NCBI GenBank assembly: GCA_031430555.1
Contig: JANPBQ010000020.1
Coordinates: 1-47,161 of the forward strand
Direction: 5' to 3'
From: UKL13-2 sp031430555
Lineage (GTDB): Bacteria > Pseudomonadota > Gammaproteobacteria > Burkholderiales > Usitatibacteraceae
DNA length: 47,161 bases
Shown here: positions 33,784-41,428 of the stretch, piece by piece
Position numbering within the stretch: position 1 is the stretch's first letter
How the letters are laid out: every line of letters begins with the position of its first letter
Position numbers and translations under genes: made by a program
The notes under the pieces: model-generated
Told to the model about the DNA's origin: nothing
The model's database searches: none
Seen by the model: only the letters and a program-made list of their open reading frames with translations

Positions 33784-34521
33784 ATGGCCATGATCGAAAT
33801 CAAAAACGTCAGCAAATGGTATGGCGACAAGCAGGTGCTGATCGATTGCACCACCAACGTCAACAAGGGCGAAGTGGTGGTGGTGTGCGGGCCATCGGGA
33901 TCCGGCAAATCCACGCTCATCAAAACCGTCAATGGACTGGAGCCGTTCCAGAAAGGCGAAATACTGCTCGATGGAATTTCGGTCGGCGCGAAGGACGCCA
34001 ATCTCTCGAAATTGCGTTCGCGCGTGGGCATGGTGTTCCAGAATTTCGAGTTGTTTCCGCACATGAGCGTGACCAAGAATTTGACGATCGCGCAAACGCA
34101 GGTGCTGGGCCGCAGCGAAGCCGAAGCGCTCGAGAAAGGCTTGAAACTGTTGACACGCGTCGGCCTCATCGAGCACAAAGACAAATTTCCCGCGCAACTC
34201 TCCGGCGGCCAGCAGCAGCGCGTGGCGATCGCGCGCGCGCTGTCGATGGATCCGATCGCGATGCTGTTCGACGAACCCACTTCCGCACTCGATCCGGAAA
34301 TGATCAACGAAGTGCTGGATGTGATGGTGGAGCTTGCCAAGGAAGGCATGACGATGATGGTCGTCACACACGAAATGGGCTTCGCCAAAAAAGTCGCCGA
34401 CCGCGTGATTTTCATGGAAAAAGGCGGCTCGATTCTGGAGGATTGCACCAAAGATGAATTCTTCGGCTCGCCCAGAAAGCAACGCACGCAGGATTTTCTG
34501 TCGAAGATTTTGCACAACTAG
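33784..34521 (+). CDS. gltL: Glutamate/aspartate ABC transporter ATP-binding protein
   Basis: 245 residues. Start at 33784 with AGGA eight bases upstream; a second ATG at 33790 is close. Complete ATPase: Walker A GPSGSGKST, Q-loop MVFQNFELFPH, signature LSGGQQQR, Walker B MLFDEPTSALD and the switch His in VVTHEMGFA. It powers import of glutamate/aspartate through GltJK. It is the last gene of the operon; the apparent operon terminator about 30 bases downstream has been split by a small insertion element. Confidence 0.95.
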   Translation: MAMIEIKNVSKWYGDKQVLIDCTTNVNKGEVVVVCGPSGSGKSTLIKTVNGLEPFQKGEILLDGISVGAKDANLSKLRSRVGMVFQNFELFPHMSVTKNLTIAQTQVLGRSEAEALEKGLKLLTRVGLIEHKDKFPAQLSGGQQQRVAIARALSMDPIAMLFDEPTSALDPEMINEVLDVMVELAKEGMTMMVVTHEMGFAKKVADRVIFMEKGGSILEDCTKDEFFGSPRKQRTQDFLSKILHN

Positions 34522-34536
34522 TTACAATTTTCTTGC

Positions 34537-34793
34537 GCAAAAAATGGGGCCGAGCGCGAATGGCACTTACTTAAGCACTGTGGACTCCACAATTGACCGC
34601 AAACTGGTTACGGGTGCCAATCTCAAATTTGTCTCCCCGGCGTAGGCCGGGGTCCAATTTTGTCTGCGCCACAACGCATCGAAAATTAGGCCCCGGCCTA
34701 CGCCGGGGAGACAGTAAATACCATCATCGCAATGCTTCGGGGGTTGCCTTTTTGCTTAAGTAAGTGCCATTCGGGCCGAGCGCCCCATTTTGC
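34537..34793 (+). terminator. glt operon terminator, split by an insertion
   Basis: Removing the element at 34558-34772 and one copy of its target duplication joins AAAATGGGGC and GCCCCATTTT around the loop CGAGC, a perfect ten-base stem ending in T residues, just after gltL. Today the halves lie 215 bases further apart, although the element's own hairpins might still end transcription. Confidence 0.65.
34558..34772. mobile_element. 215-bp MITE with 20-bp inverted repeats and 11-bp target duplication
   Basis: Ends are GAATGGCACTTACTTAAGCA (34558-34577) and its exact reverse complement (34753-34772). The direct repeat GGGCCGAGCGC flanks it at 34547-34557 and 34773-34783. No open frame. The interior has a perfect 22-base inverted repeat (34631-34652 and 34691-34712). 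The 11-base duplication and the end sequence fit IS4-group elements, so it is probably moved by such a transposase. The IS4-type transposase at 45708 has different ends and need not be its partner. Confidence 0.85.
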
Positions 34794-34847
34794 ATTTCAA
34801 AACGCGGTTTCCGCTAAGATGCAAGATCGTAAAGTGAGATTGCCTCC

Positions 34848-35993
34848 ATGAACAAGACGTTAGTAATTGTTTTCGGTGTTATCGCCGCCGTCGTTTCGGC
34901 AAGCTGGTATTTCTTGCGCCCGCCGAGCGAGAGCCAAATGAACGCCGCCGCCGAGAAAGCGGTCGCCGCCGGCAAGAACTCGTCAGCGTCTCGCGGTGCG
35001 TCGTCGGTGGTGCCGCTGGATACGCTGCAATCTGCCACAGCGGTAAAGGTCTCGCCCGCGCGGACGGTGGTGCCGCTGAAAAGCGTGATGGCACAGGAAT
35101 TCGAGAAGGCGCGAAACGTGAAGGCGTTCTACGATCGCTATGCCGCCAACCCGGACGCGGCCGACGGCGAAACCAAATTTTTTGCGGCACTCGCGATGGA
35201 GCGCTGCGTCGGACGCGGGCGCGGCTCACAGGGTCCATCCGAGGCTGACAAGGCACGCTTCCAGAACCGCTTGAAAGACAATGACCCCGGCAACGCGCAA
35301 CGCATCGAAGCCTTCAATCGTGTGACAGAAACGTGCGAGGGTTTCGCGAATGTGTCGATCACCGCCGCAGACATCTCTAAGCTATACCGCGAAGCGGCCG
35401 CGCAGGGCAATCCTGCGGCGAAGGTCGCCGTCGCCTCGGATCAATACCGCGAACAGGCGCGCAACGCGCGTGGCATCGAGGAGCGCCGCATGTCTGAAGA
35501 TCAATTGGCGATGGTGCGCGATGCATTGACCACTGGCGACGCGTTCGCCATTGAACGCGCCGGCCAATTGCTGTCGTGGGGTTCCACCCAATTGGCGGAT
35601 CGCCGCGTCGGCCCGAATGGCGACCCGTTCACCGCCCGTGATTGGGCGCCCGCCTGGCAGCTGGCCGCCTGTGATCGTGGTGCCAATTGCGGCGCAGACG
35701 CGTACAAAGTGCTCAACGGTTGCGCCTACCAGGGTGCCTGCGGCTACGACAGTCTGGAAACCTACATGCAGTTCAATGAGCTGCCGCCCAACGTCTATGC
35801 CGCGGCATTACAAAACCGCGCCACGATTCTGGACGCGATCGCGCAAGGCCGCTGGGATTGGCTCGGCATCGCGGCAGGCATGGGCCGCACCGTCGCGCTC
35901 ACGCCGGTCGCCGCGAATACGGGCACTGGCAATCGCAACGTCGCCGTCACACCGGGCGGCCCTGTCTCCGCTCCTGGCAAACGCGGCGGTTAA
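34848..35993 (+). CDS. Unknown N-terminally anchored periplasmic protein
   Basis: 381 residues from ATG 34848. Residues about 5-24 form one hydrophobic helix (signal anchor or uncleaved signal). The rest is hydrophilic and mostly helical, with an alanine-rich linker at 30-60, and a distal region with several cysteines (CDRGANCG, NGCAYQGACGYDSLETYMQF) that may form disulfides in the periplasm. I do not recognise the family. The part around residues 170-250 (AAAQGNPAAKVAVA) has a faint TPR/Sel1-like look. It is followed after six bases by a DUF167 gene in the same frame, suggesting co-transcription. No function is proposed. Confidence 0.75.
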   Translation: MNKTLVIVFGVIAAVVSASWYFLRPPSESQMNAAAEKAVAAGKNSSASRGASSVVPLDTLQSATAVKVSPARTVVPLKSVMAQEFEKARNVKAFYDRYAANPDAADGETKFFAALAMERCVGRGRGSQGPSEADKARFQNRLKDNDPGNAQRIEAFNRVTETCEGFANVSITAADISKLYREAAAQGNPAAKVAVASDQYREQARNARGIEERRMSEDQLAMVRDALTTGDAFAIERAGQLLSWGSTQLADRRVGPNGDPFTARDWAPAWQLAACDRGANCGADAYKVLNGCAYQGACGYDSLETYMQFNELPPNVYAAALQNRATILDAIAQGRWDWLGIAAGMGRTVALTPVAANTGTGNRNVAVTPGGPVSAPGKRGG

Positions 35994-35999
35994 CGATTC

Positions 36000-36314
36000 T
36001 TGTGCCCGCCTGATGCGCCATCGCTAGTCTGGTTTCACACCGAGGGCGATGCACTGATTATTTCGATCTACGCGCAGCCTGGTGCACGGCAAACACTCAT
36101 TCAGGGATTGCACGGAAACGCACTGAAAATCCGCGTCGCCGCACCGCCACTTGATGGCCGCGCAAATGAGGAAATTTGCCGTTTTCTCGCCAATGTCCTG
36201 CGGATTCCACCTCGCGATGTAGCGATTATCTCGGGCGAAAAGTCGCGCAGCAAACGCTTCAGTATTTGCGGCGCGCAAATCGACCCGCTGTTGCGGTTGA
36301 TGGCGAAAGTCTAG
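36000..36314 (+). CDS. DUF167 (YggU-like) family protein
   Basis: 104 residues if the TTG at 36000 is the start; there is no in-frame ATG before the conserved part. Family marks: ISIYAQPGARQT, IRVAAPPLDGRANEEICRFLA and SGEKSRSKRFSI. Bacterial members are small proteins of unknown role, often near yggT. It begins six bases after the stop of the anchored protein and in the same frame. A second, truncated copy lies at 37403-37633 beyond the hicAB genes, with very similar DNA over about 218 bases. Confidence 0.85.
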   Translation: MCPPDAPSLVWFHTEGDALIISIYAQPGARQTLIQGLHGNALKIRVAAPPLDGRANEEICRFLANVLRIPPRDVAIISGEKSRSKRFSICGAQIDPLLRLMAKV

Positions 36315-36622
36315 GCGGGGCGCGGCGTTTGGGACGAAAAAGGCTGAAACACCCCGCGGATGCTAGTCTTTTGCGAATTTTTTCTCAGAAAGCTCGACAC
36401 TCGATCAGCATCTCTACCGCAGCATCAAATTGATCTATTTTGAATGCGGCGGCGCGGTTGCGCCAGTCTAGTGTGGGCATTCAGGGATTTTGCCAGACCG
36501 CGCATGCATTTACAGAAATCGAATTTGAATCATGAAGCGAAGTTGGCACGCTCGGAATCAGCCGGCCAATTTGTCCGGAACACATTTCGAGTTGAAACGT
36601 TTCGGCAACCCCACCGGCGACA
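36315..36622. other. Gene-free stretch between DUF167 and hicB
   Basis: 308 bases. A GCGCGGCGTTTGG segment near 36325 resembles the dispersed palindromic family. Short frames here lack ribosome-binding sites or recognisable features. No clear terminator for either neighbour. Confidence 0.5.
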
Positions 36623-37057
36623 TCATTTCGTCGCTTCCAACCCAATCACCAACCGCCTGCCAAGCAACTGTATGGCCTGCGCAATGCGTGGCAGCTTTGA
36701 ACCGTAGTGCGGGTCAAGCAGGCGGCGCACTTCTTTTTCATCGACACCCAGTTGTTTTGCAAGCTGCACTTTTGTGATGCCGGCCTCGCTCATTGCCATG
36801 TACAAGGCCGCTTTTGCCATTGTTTCGGCGGGCGGGGCGATTGAGTATTCTCCGCGTCTGGGTTTGCTCGGCGTTGGAAAGGTAAGCCCTTCGAGCATAT
36901 AAGTCGCGAACACTTCATCCATCGCATCGGCTGCTTGCGACAGCGCATCGGCCTTGTCCTCGCCTTGCGTAATCAACGAAGGCAGATCGCGGCAGGTCAC
37001 GATGTATCCGCCTTCTTCGGCAGCTTTCAATAACACGGGGTAATCAAAACGTTCCAT
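36623..37057 (-). CDS. hicB: HicB-type antitoxin with C-terminal HTH
   Basis: 144 residues; start at 37057 (MERFDYPVLLKAAEEGGY) with GAGG six bases upstream. Residues 1-70 are the partially degraded RNase-H-like HicB fold (DYPV, EEGGYIVTCRDLPSLITQGED). Residues about 95-135 are a helix-turn-helix (ITKVQLAKQLGVDEKEVRRLLD), so it likely both neutralises HicA and represses the pair by binding the palindrome upstream of hicA. The gene follows hicA by eight bases. The pair is placed between two DUF167 copies. Confidence 0.92.
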   Translation of the reverse strand: MERFDYPVLLKAAEEGGYIVTCRDLPSLITQGEDKADALSQAADAMDEVFATYMLEGLTFPTPSKPRRGEYSIAPPAETMAKAALYMAMSEAGITKVQLAKQLGVDEKEVRRLLDPHYGSKLPRIAQAIQLLGRRLVIGLEATK

Positions 37058-37065
37058 CGCGTACC

Positions 37066-37278
37066 TCACAAGTCATTGGGTTTAATACCGAGCTGGGAAC
37101 ACATGGCGTGAAACGTGCCTGTTTTCAGCTCATCTTTTGGATTGCGGATTATCGTAAATGCGCTGCCGAGATAGAGCGTTTGATGGCTGCCCTTGCCACG
37201 CGATGCATTTAGCGTCACGGTCACGCCGCGCTTTTTGCCATAGGCTTTTAATTTGCGCATAAATTCGTTTCCCGTCAT
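37066..37278 (-). CDS. hicA: HicA-type mRNA interferase toxin
   Basis: 70 residues from ATG 37278 (MTGNEFMRKL). HicA fold is double-stranded-RNA-binding-like: His32 in KGSHQTL is the conserved catalytic histidine, with FTIIRNPKDELKTGTFHAMCSQLGI as the usual C-terminal part. It cleaves mRNA and is held by HicB. The frame is open to 37317, but the candidate operator and promoter occupy that part, so 37278 is preferred. The predicted transcript would start at or next to the ATG, so translation may be leaderless. hicA comes before hicB, the usual order. Confidence 0.92.
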   Translation of the reverse strand: MTGNEFMRKLKAYGKKRGVTVTLNASRGKGSHQTLYLGSAFTIIRNPKDELKTGTFHAMCSQLGIKPNDL

Positions 37279-37284
37279 GGCACC

Positions 37285-37314
37285 ATTATCGGACGAAAAC
37301 GCCCGATAATGCAA
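37285..37314 (-). promoter_or_regulatory. hicAB promoter overlapped by a perfect operator palindrome
   Basis: On the minus strand TTGCAT (37314-37309) and GATAAT (37290-37285) are 18 bases apart. ATTATCGG and CCGATAAT (37285-37292 and 37303-37310) are perfect inverted repeats around ten bases, covering the -10 box and part of the spacer. This fits autorepression by the HTH of HicB. The expected start falls at about 37278, the A of the hicA ATG. Confidence 0.7.
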
Positions 37315-37332
37315 CAAGTTCTTGGTGGCAAT

Positions 37333-37367
37333 TATTGAATGCGACTGGCGTATTGAATGCGACTGGC
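37333..37367. repeat. Two tandem copies of TATTGAATGCGACTGGC
   Basis: Two 17-base copies with an 18-base period (37333-37349 and 37351-37367), just before the truncated DUF167 copy. Possibly a slippage or recombination scar at the junction of the duplication. Confidence 0.8.
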
Positions 37368-37402
37368 AGAGTGGTGCCTCTCCGGCGCCGCTTCAATTTT
37401 CG

Positions 37403-37633
37403 ATGAATACGTCAATAATCCAGGGCTTGCATGGCAATGCACTGAAAATCCGCGTCGCCGCACCGCCACTTGATGGCCGCGCCAATGAAGAAATTTGCCG
37501 TTTTCTCGCCAATGTCTTTCAAGTTCCGCCACGCGACGTGGCAATGATCTCGGGCCAAAAATCGCGCAGCAAACGATTCAGTATTTGCGGAGCGCAAATC
37601 GACCCGCTGTTGCGGTTGATGACGAAGGTCTAG
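37403..37633 (+). pseudogene. Truncated second copy of the DUF167 gene
   Basis: 76 codons from ATG 37403. From IIQGLHGNALKIRVAAPPLD to the stop it is nearly identical to the gene at 36000, but the first about 30 residues, including the strand ISIYAQPGA, are missing and replaced by MNTS. An ATG is present but no good ribosome-binding site. The lost N-terminal strand belongs to the fold core, so I regard it as a duplication remnant. Substitutions between the copies are scattered, so the duplication is not brand-new. Confidence 0.75.
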
Positions 37634-38204
37634 CCCGCATATTTCACGGCGACGCTTTCGACGGGGCAAGGCCGGTGTTTCTCCACACCTGCGGTACACG
37701 CGACTAGTGGGGAAGCCAATGCACCGCTTTCGGCAGGTGGATGAGCGAGCAATTTTTCGTTCTACTGAAAAGGCAATAGCATGCCTATTGCCACAGAGGA
37801 GACCGTAGCAGTGCCGTCCAGACATCCGCCATCGAGCACGAAGGCCCAGGTACAAATTCGCGTGACCGAAATAGCCGGGGAAATGTCGATTGGCATCGAG
37901 GGACGACGCGCCTGCGGAGTCCGACCCGTCAAACATCCGCGCTAGCCGCAGCGCGGCGTTTGGGGCGCTATCCGTTCCTATCGGTCAGGAGTGGCGCCCG
38001 CTGGGTGGGTACAGCGACTCCGCCGCCTTGCCCGACAAGAACCTCCGGTCGCGGCCAGCGGTGCGCGGCACCTCTTTTGGCCGACCAAAATGCTGACCAC
38101 CCCCGAAGCGGCTCTCGGCGTTGATGATGCAGGTGCCGCTGCCGCAACGGCGAAGGTCTTCGCTCACTCGGAATTCTTTACCTTGCCTTCATGCGATTTC
38201 ACAC
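37634..38204. other. 571-base gene-free stretch
   Basis: No frame here shows a family motif or ribosome-binding site. GCGCGGCGTTTGGGGCG near 37953 resembles the dispersed palindromic family. The end close to 38204 lies downstream of the minus-strand SDR gene and should hold its terminator, but I see no clear one. It may be decayed DNA joining two regions of different origin. Confidence 0.5.
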
Positions 38205-38936
38205 CTATTTCACAAGTGGCCGTACGGTTGTGAATCCGCCGTCCACCGCAATCACCTGCCCCGTCAGGCGGGCCGCACCGTCGCCGAGCAACCACGCGAT
38301 TGCGTCGGCGACCTGGTCGGCCGTCTGCACGCCACCCAGCGGGTACTGGCGCGCAGCGCCCTCGCGCATGGCAGGCATCTTCAGCATGCCGGCCGTCATG
38401 GGCGTGTCGGTCATGCCCGGCGCCACGGCATTGATGCGCACGCCCTGAGCCGCGTATGTGGCCGCAGCGCTGCGCACCAAGGCTTCGACGCCTCCCTTGG
38501 CCGCGGCGATGGCTTCGTGATTCGCCACCCCGATACGTGCAACCACCGAACTCACGAACACGGCGGCGCCGGGCCCGCCCTGCAGTGCCGCGTTCCATGC
38601 CTGTAGCATGAACACGGCGCTGTCGAGGTTGACTCTTATCACCTCGCGATAGGCCTCCAGCCGGGTGCGGTGCAGCGGCGCGATCAGCGTACTGCCCACG
38701 CAGTGCGCCAGCAGTGTCGGTGCGGCGCCGAGCGCTTCCTGGCAGGCGCCGATGGCCAGCGCAGCGCCCTCGGGCGTGGTGGTGTCGGCCACAATGCGCA
38801 ACGCAGCTTCTACATCGGCCAGGCGGCCGGCATCGCGCCCAACCGCAGCAACGCGGCAGCCTTGCATCTGCAACTGCCGCGCAAGCGCGCGGCCGATGCC
38901 GCCGCTGGCACCGGTAATGAGGGCGATCGTACTCAT
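38205..38936 (-). CDS. SDR-family oxidoreductase with altered active site
   Basis: 243 residues. Rossmann fold with TGASGGIG (8-15) for NAD(P), a central HCVG in place of the usual NNAG, VRVNLDSAVF, SSVVARIG (catalytic Ser region), and PGMTDTPM after the active site. The expected YxxxK reads IAAAK, so Lys is kept but Tyr is Ile; the enzyme may use another residue or have lost reductase activity. It is 31 bases downstream of the DCC gene and closes the minus-strand photolyase cluster; SDR genes are frequent next to photolyase/DCC genes in proteobacteria. Confidence 0.9.
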   Translation of the reverse strand: MSTIALITGASGGIGRALARQLQMQGCRVAAVGRDAGRLADVEAALRIVADTTTPEGAALAIGACQEALGAAPTLLAHCVGSTLIAPLHRTRLEAYREVIRVNLDSAVFMLQAWNAALQGGPGAAVFVSSVVARIGVANHEAIAAAKGGVEALVRSAAATYAAQGVRINAVAPGMTDTPMTAGMLKMPAMREGAARQYPLGGVQTADQVADAIAWLLGDGAARLTGQVIAVDGGFTTVRPLVK

Positions 38937-38967
38937 GGTGTGTGTTCCAAAGGTGAGGTGGTTGCGA

Positions 38968-39411
38968 TCAACGGGGTAAGTGGTCTTGGGAATTTGGTCT
39001 GTCGAGGCGGCGCGGTTCCAGACGCATCGCCCAGCGCTGCAGCATCGGCCGCCAGCGCAGGAAAAGTCGGTAGCTGCGCTCCATCATCGTAGCCGCTCCC
39101 GGCAGGCGGCCGACCCGGGCCAGCCAGCGCCAGCCGGGCAGCGCATCCCACAGCGCCAGGAAGGCCTGCGCGCCGCTGAGCAATTCGCCGTCGCGGCGGC
39201 GCACGTGAAAGCGCGCCAGCAGTTGCTCGCGCGTGGTGCCGACCGGCAGCCGCAACGCAACATCGTTGACATCGGCAAAACACACCGGCGTGTTCGGTTG
39301 CAAGCCGCGATAGACGCTGATTTCGCGGCGACAGAGCGGGCACGCACCATCGTACAGAACGGTCAGCGGAGGCGATCCCTCTCCGCCCGTCATCACAGGC
39401 CCATTCAGCAT
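38968..39411 (-). CDS. DCC-family (DUF393) thiol-disulfide oxidoreductase-like protein
   Basis: 147 residues if started at 39411 (MLNGPV), where the ATG overlaps the stop of the upstream gene; MTGGEG at 39393 is an alternative. LTVLYDGACPLCRREI (16-31) is the defining D-G-x-C-x-x-C motif with Asp21, Cys24 and Cys27. The rest (SGAQAFLALWDALPGWRWLARVGRLPG) is the typical helical region. Members are predicted thioredoxin-like redox proteins of unknown substrate. Commonly found beside photolyase genes, as here. Confidence 0.9.
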   Translation of the reverse strand: MLNGPVMTGGEGSPPLTVLYDGACPLCRREISVYRGLQPNTPVCFADVNDVALRLPVGTTREQLLARFHVRRRDGELLSGAQAFLALWDALPGWRWLARVGRLPGAATMMERSYRLFLRWRPMLQRWAMRLEPRRLDRPNSQDHLPR

Positions 39412-39722
39412 GCCGGCACCTCGTTGACGGCGAGCAGGCTGACGGCCAAGTCCTCGCTGCAGGAGGCGCGGCGCAGCGAGCCATGGCGGAAACAAGCGCG
39501 CCCGCCGAGCTCGACGAAAAACTTGTGCGGCACATCGAGCGCAGGCCGCACGGCCACACTGGCCAACACCTCAGCACGCGCGACAAAACCATGCGCGATG
39601 TACGGCGTCAGGCCGCTGACGGTGCGCTCGTGCGCGTTGCGCGTGCGTGCGCAGGCGGCCAGCCGCACGACGGTGGTAAGGGCCGGTACCGCGGCGAGCG
39701 GGTGGGCAAAGTTTTCATTCAT
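39405..39722 (-). CDS. Short cryptochrome/photolyase FAD-domain-like protein, probably truncated
   Basis: 105 residues from ATG 39722, overlapping the photolyase stop by eight bases and the DCC start by seven. Residues about 22-85 (ARTRNAHERTVSGLTPYIAH, then PALDVPHKFFVELGGRACFRH) resemble the opening of the FAD-binding domain of photolyase-like proteins (TRN...LSPYL.HG; HKF..ELGWR.YFRH). In full-length relatives about 150 or more residues follow, but here the frame ends in SLLAVNEVPAC. Both overlaps are intact, so an internal deletion that kept the frame is likely. Whether the fragment folds or binds flavin is doubtful. Confidence 0.6.
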   Translation of the reverse strand: MNENFAHPLAAVPALTTVVRLAACARTRNAHERTVSGLTPYIAHGFVARAEVLASVAVRPALDVPHKFFVELGGRACFRHGSLRRASCSEDLAVSLLAVNEVPAC

Positions 39723-41268
39723 GTGCGACCCCGACCTCGCCATGGCGGATCGACGCCGCGCGTTCCTTTACCGCCTGCTTTTGCGCGTCGGTCATGCGCG
39801 CCACATTCTTTACCTGTAGTGCCATGCGCGGGTTCTTGGCGAGCGCCGCTTCATGGCGCATCAGAAAGTCCCAATACAGGGTGGTGAACGGGCATGCGTT
39901 GTCGCCGCTGCGCTGCGCGGGGTCGTAACGGCAGCCCTTGCAGTGCGGACTCATGCGCTGGATGTACTTGCCGGTGGCGATGTAAGGCTTGCTACCCATC
40001 ACGCCACCGTCGGCGTACTGGCTCATGCCCAGAGTGTTGGGCAACTCGACCCATTCCACGGCATCGACGTACACCGCCAGATACCACGCGTGTACCTGCT
40101 TTGGCTGCACGCCCAGCATCAGTGCGTACAGTCCCGTGACCATCAGGCGCTGGATGTGGTTGGCGTAGCCGTACTCGAGCGTCTGCGCCAGTGCGTCACG
40201 CAGGCAGGCCATGTCGGTTTCACCGGTCCAGTACCACGCGGGCAGATTTTCCCTGGCTTCGAGCGCGTTGCGCTCCAGGTAGGCCGGCATCTGGGTCCAG
40301 TAAATGCCGCGTACGTACTCTCGCCAGCCGAGGATTTGGCGTATGAAGCCTTCGACGCTGGCAAGTGGCGCGTGCCCGCGGTGGTGCGCCGCTTCCGCCG
40401 CAGCCACCACCTCGCGCGGGTTCAGCAGTTTCAGGTTGAGCGCTGCCGACAGGTGGGCGTGGTATAGCCACGGGTCGCCCGGCCACATCGCATCCTGGTA
40501 GCGACCGAACAGCGGCAGGCGCTCTTCAATGAATGCCTGCAAGGTTTGCAGCGCTTGCACGCGCGTGACCGGCCAGCAGAAGCTGTCTAGCCGACCGGGG
40601 TGATCTGCAAAGCGGGTATTGACCAGCGCGATCACGTCGCGCGTCAGCGCATCGGGTTCGAAGGCCGTGCGCGGTGGCACTGCACCTGGACCGGTCGCGC
40701 CAAAGGCCTCGCGGTTGTCGGCGTCGAAGTTCCACTGACCGCCCAAGGGCTCCCCGCCCTGCATCAAGACCTCATGCCGTTTGCGTTGCTCGCGATAAAA
40801 ATACTCCATGCGCAGCGCCTTACGGCCTTGGGCGTGCGCCGCGAAATCCCCAATGGTGCAAAAGAAGTGGCGGTCTTCGCGAATGTCCAGAGGCATCCTG
40901 TGGGCTGTGGCCACGGCCTTGATAGCTTGCAGCACGCGCCAGTCGCCCGGCGCGGTCATCACCAAACGAGTCGGCTTCAGCGACGCGACATCGGCCTGCA
41001 ACTGGGCCGCCAGACTGCCGCGGTTGCCCGGCACCTCCATACGGGTGTAATGCAACGCGCGGCCGGCGGCCTGAAGGGCCAGCGCGAAGTGGCGCATCGC
41101 TGCCAGAAATATCACAGTGCGCGGCTTGCTCGACCACACATGGGTCGACTCCTCGGCCACCTCGGCCATCCACACGGCGTCCAAGGCTGTATCGAAGCCG
41201 TCGAACGCTGCCGCATCGAGATCGAGTTGATCGCCCAGCACAACGACCAAGGAACGCAGCTCAGCCAC
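39715..41268 (-). CDS. phrB: Iron-sulfur bacterial photolyase/cryptochrome (FeS-BCP, (6-4) photolyase type)
   Basis: 517 residues from GTG 41268, overlapping the DUF2256 stop by eight bases. N-terminal Rossmann domain (LVVVLGDQLD) and a helical FAD domain (LGWREYVRGIYW, WVELPNTLGMSQYADGG). Four cysteines at 355, 443, 446 and 459 (ACLRDAL; CKGC; NACPF) have the same spacing as the 4Fe-4S ligands of Agrobacterium PhrB. That enzyme repairs (6-4) photoproducts with blue light and binds a lumazine antenna. Family assignment is firm; exact lesion is by analogy. The genes on both sides (DUF2256, DCC, SDR) are its usual companions. Confidence 0.95.
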   Translation of the reverse strand: MAELRSLVVVLGDQLDLDAAAFDGFDTALDAVWMAEVAEESTHVWSSKPRTVIFLAAMRHFALALQAAGRALHYTRMEVPGNRGSLAAQLQADVASLKPTRLVMTAPGDWRVLQAIKAVATAHRMPLDIREDRHFFCTIGDFAAHAQGRKALRMEYFYREQRKRHEVLMQGGEPLGGQWNFDADNREAFGATGPGAVPPRTAFEPDALTRDVIALVNTRFADHPGRLDSFCWPVTRVQALQTLQAFIEERLPLFGRYQDAMWPGDPWLYHAHLSAALNLKLLNPREVVAAAEAAHHRGHAPLASVEGFIRQILGWREYVRGIYWTQMPAYLERNALEARENLPAWYWTGETDMACLRDALAQTLEYGYANHIQRLMVTGLYALMLGVQPKQVHAWYLAVYVDAVEWVELPNTLGMSQYADGGVMGSKPYIATGKYIQRMSPHCKGCRYDPAQRSGDNACPFTTLYWDFLMRHEAALAKNPRMALQVKNVARMTDAQKQAVKERAASIRHGEVGVAHE

Positions 41269-41428
41269 GTGCAGCCTTGTTGCGTCGGCAGACGTCGGAG
41301 CAATACTTCACGTCGGCCCAATTCCTGGCCCAGCGATGCCGCCAAGTCATTACCCTGCCGCAGCCCATGCACGGCTTGCTCGGCAACGTGGCCTTGTTGC
41401 CGCGAAAGCCTGCGCGGCGCGGCGTCAC
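41261..41428 (-). CDS. DUF2256 zinc-ribbon-like small protein
   Basis: 55 residues from GTG 41428, with GAGG seven bases upstream; short length and GTG start make it easy to miss. Sequence marks: PSKPCMGCGRVMTWRHRWAR and NWADVKYCSDVCRRNK, the C-x2-C...W-x-x-x-W-x-x-x-W...Y-C-x3-C pattern of DUF2256. Cys20, Cys23, Cys43 and Cys47 probably bind zinc. The family is nearly always next to FeS-type photolyase genes and its function is unknown. The stop overlaps the phrB start by eight bases, which implies coupled translation. Confidence 0.9.
   Translation of the reverse strand: MTPRRAGFRGNKATLPSKPCMGCGRVMTWRHRWARNWADVKYCSDVCRRNKAARG

Noticed and set aside
33090..34457. 455-codon plus-strand frame across gltK and gltL in another phase
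   Set aside because: It is an out-of-frame reading of two well-defined transporter genes, with low-complexity Arg/Gly/His content.
33193..34515. 440-codon minus-strand frame opposite gltK and gltL
   Set aside because: GltK and GltL are unmistakable on the plus strand; the His- and Arg-rich antisense product is a typical GC-rich shadow.
37840..38160. Short frames between the DUF167 remnant and the SDR gene
   Set aside because: No ribosome-binding sites, motifs or operon-like spacing; the stretch is better left as gene-free.
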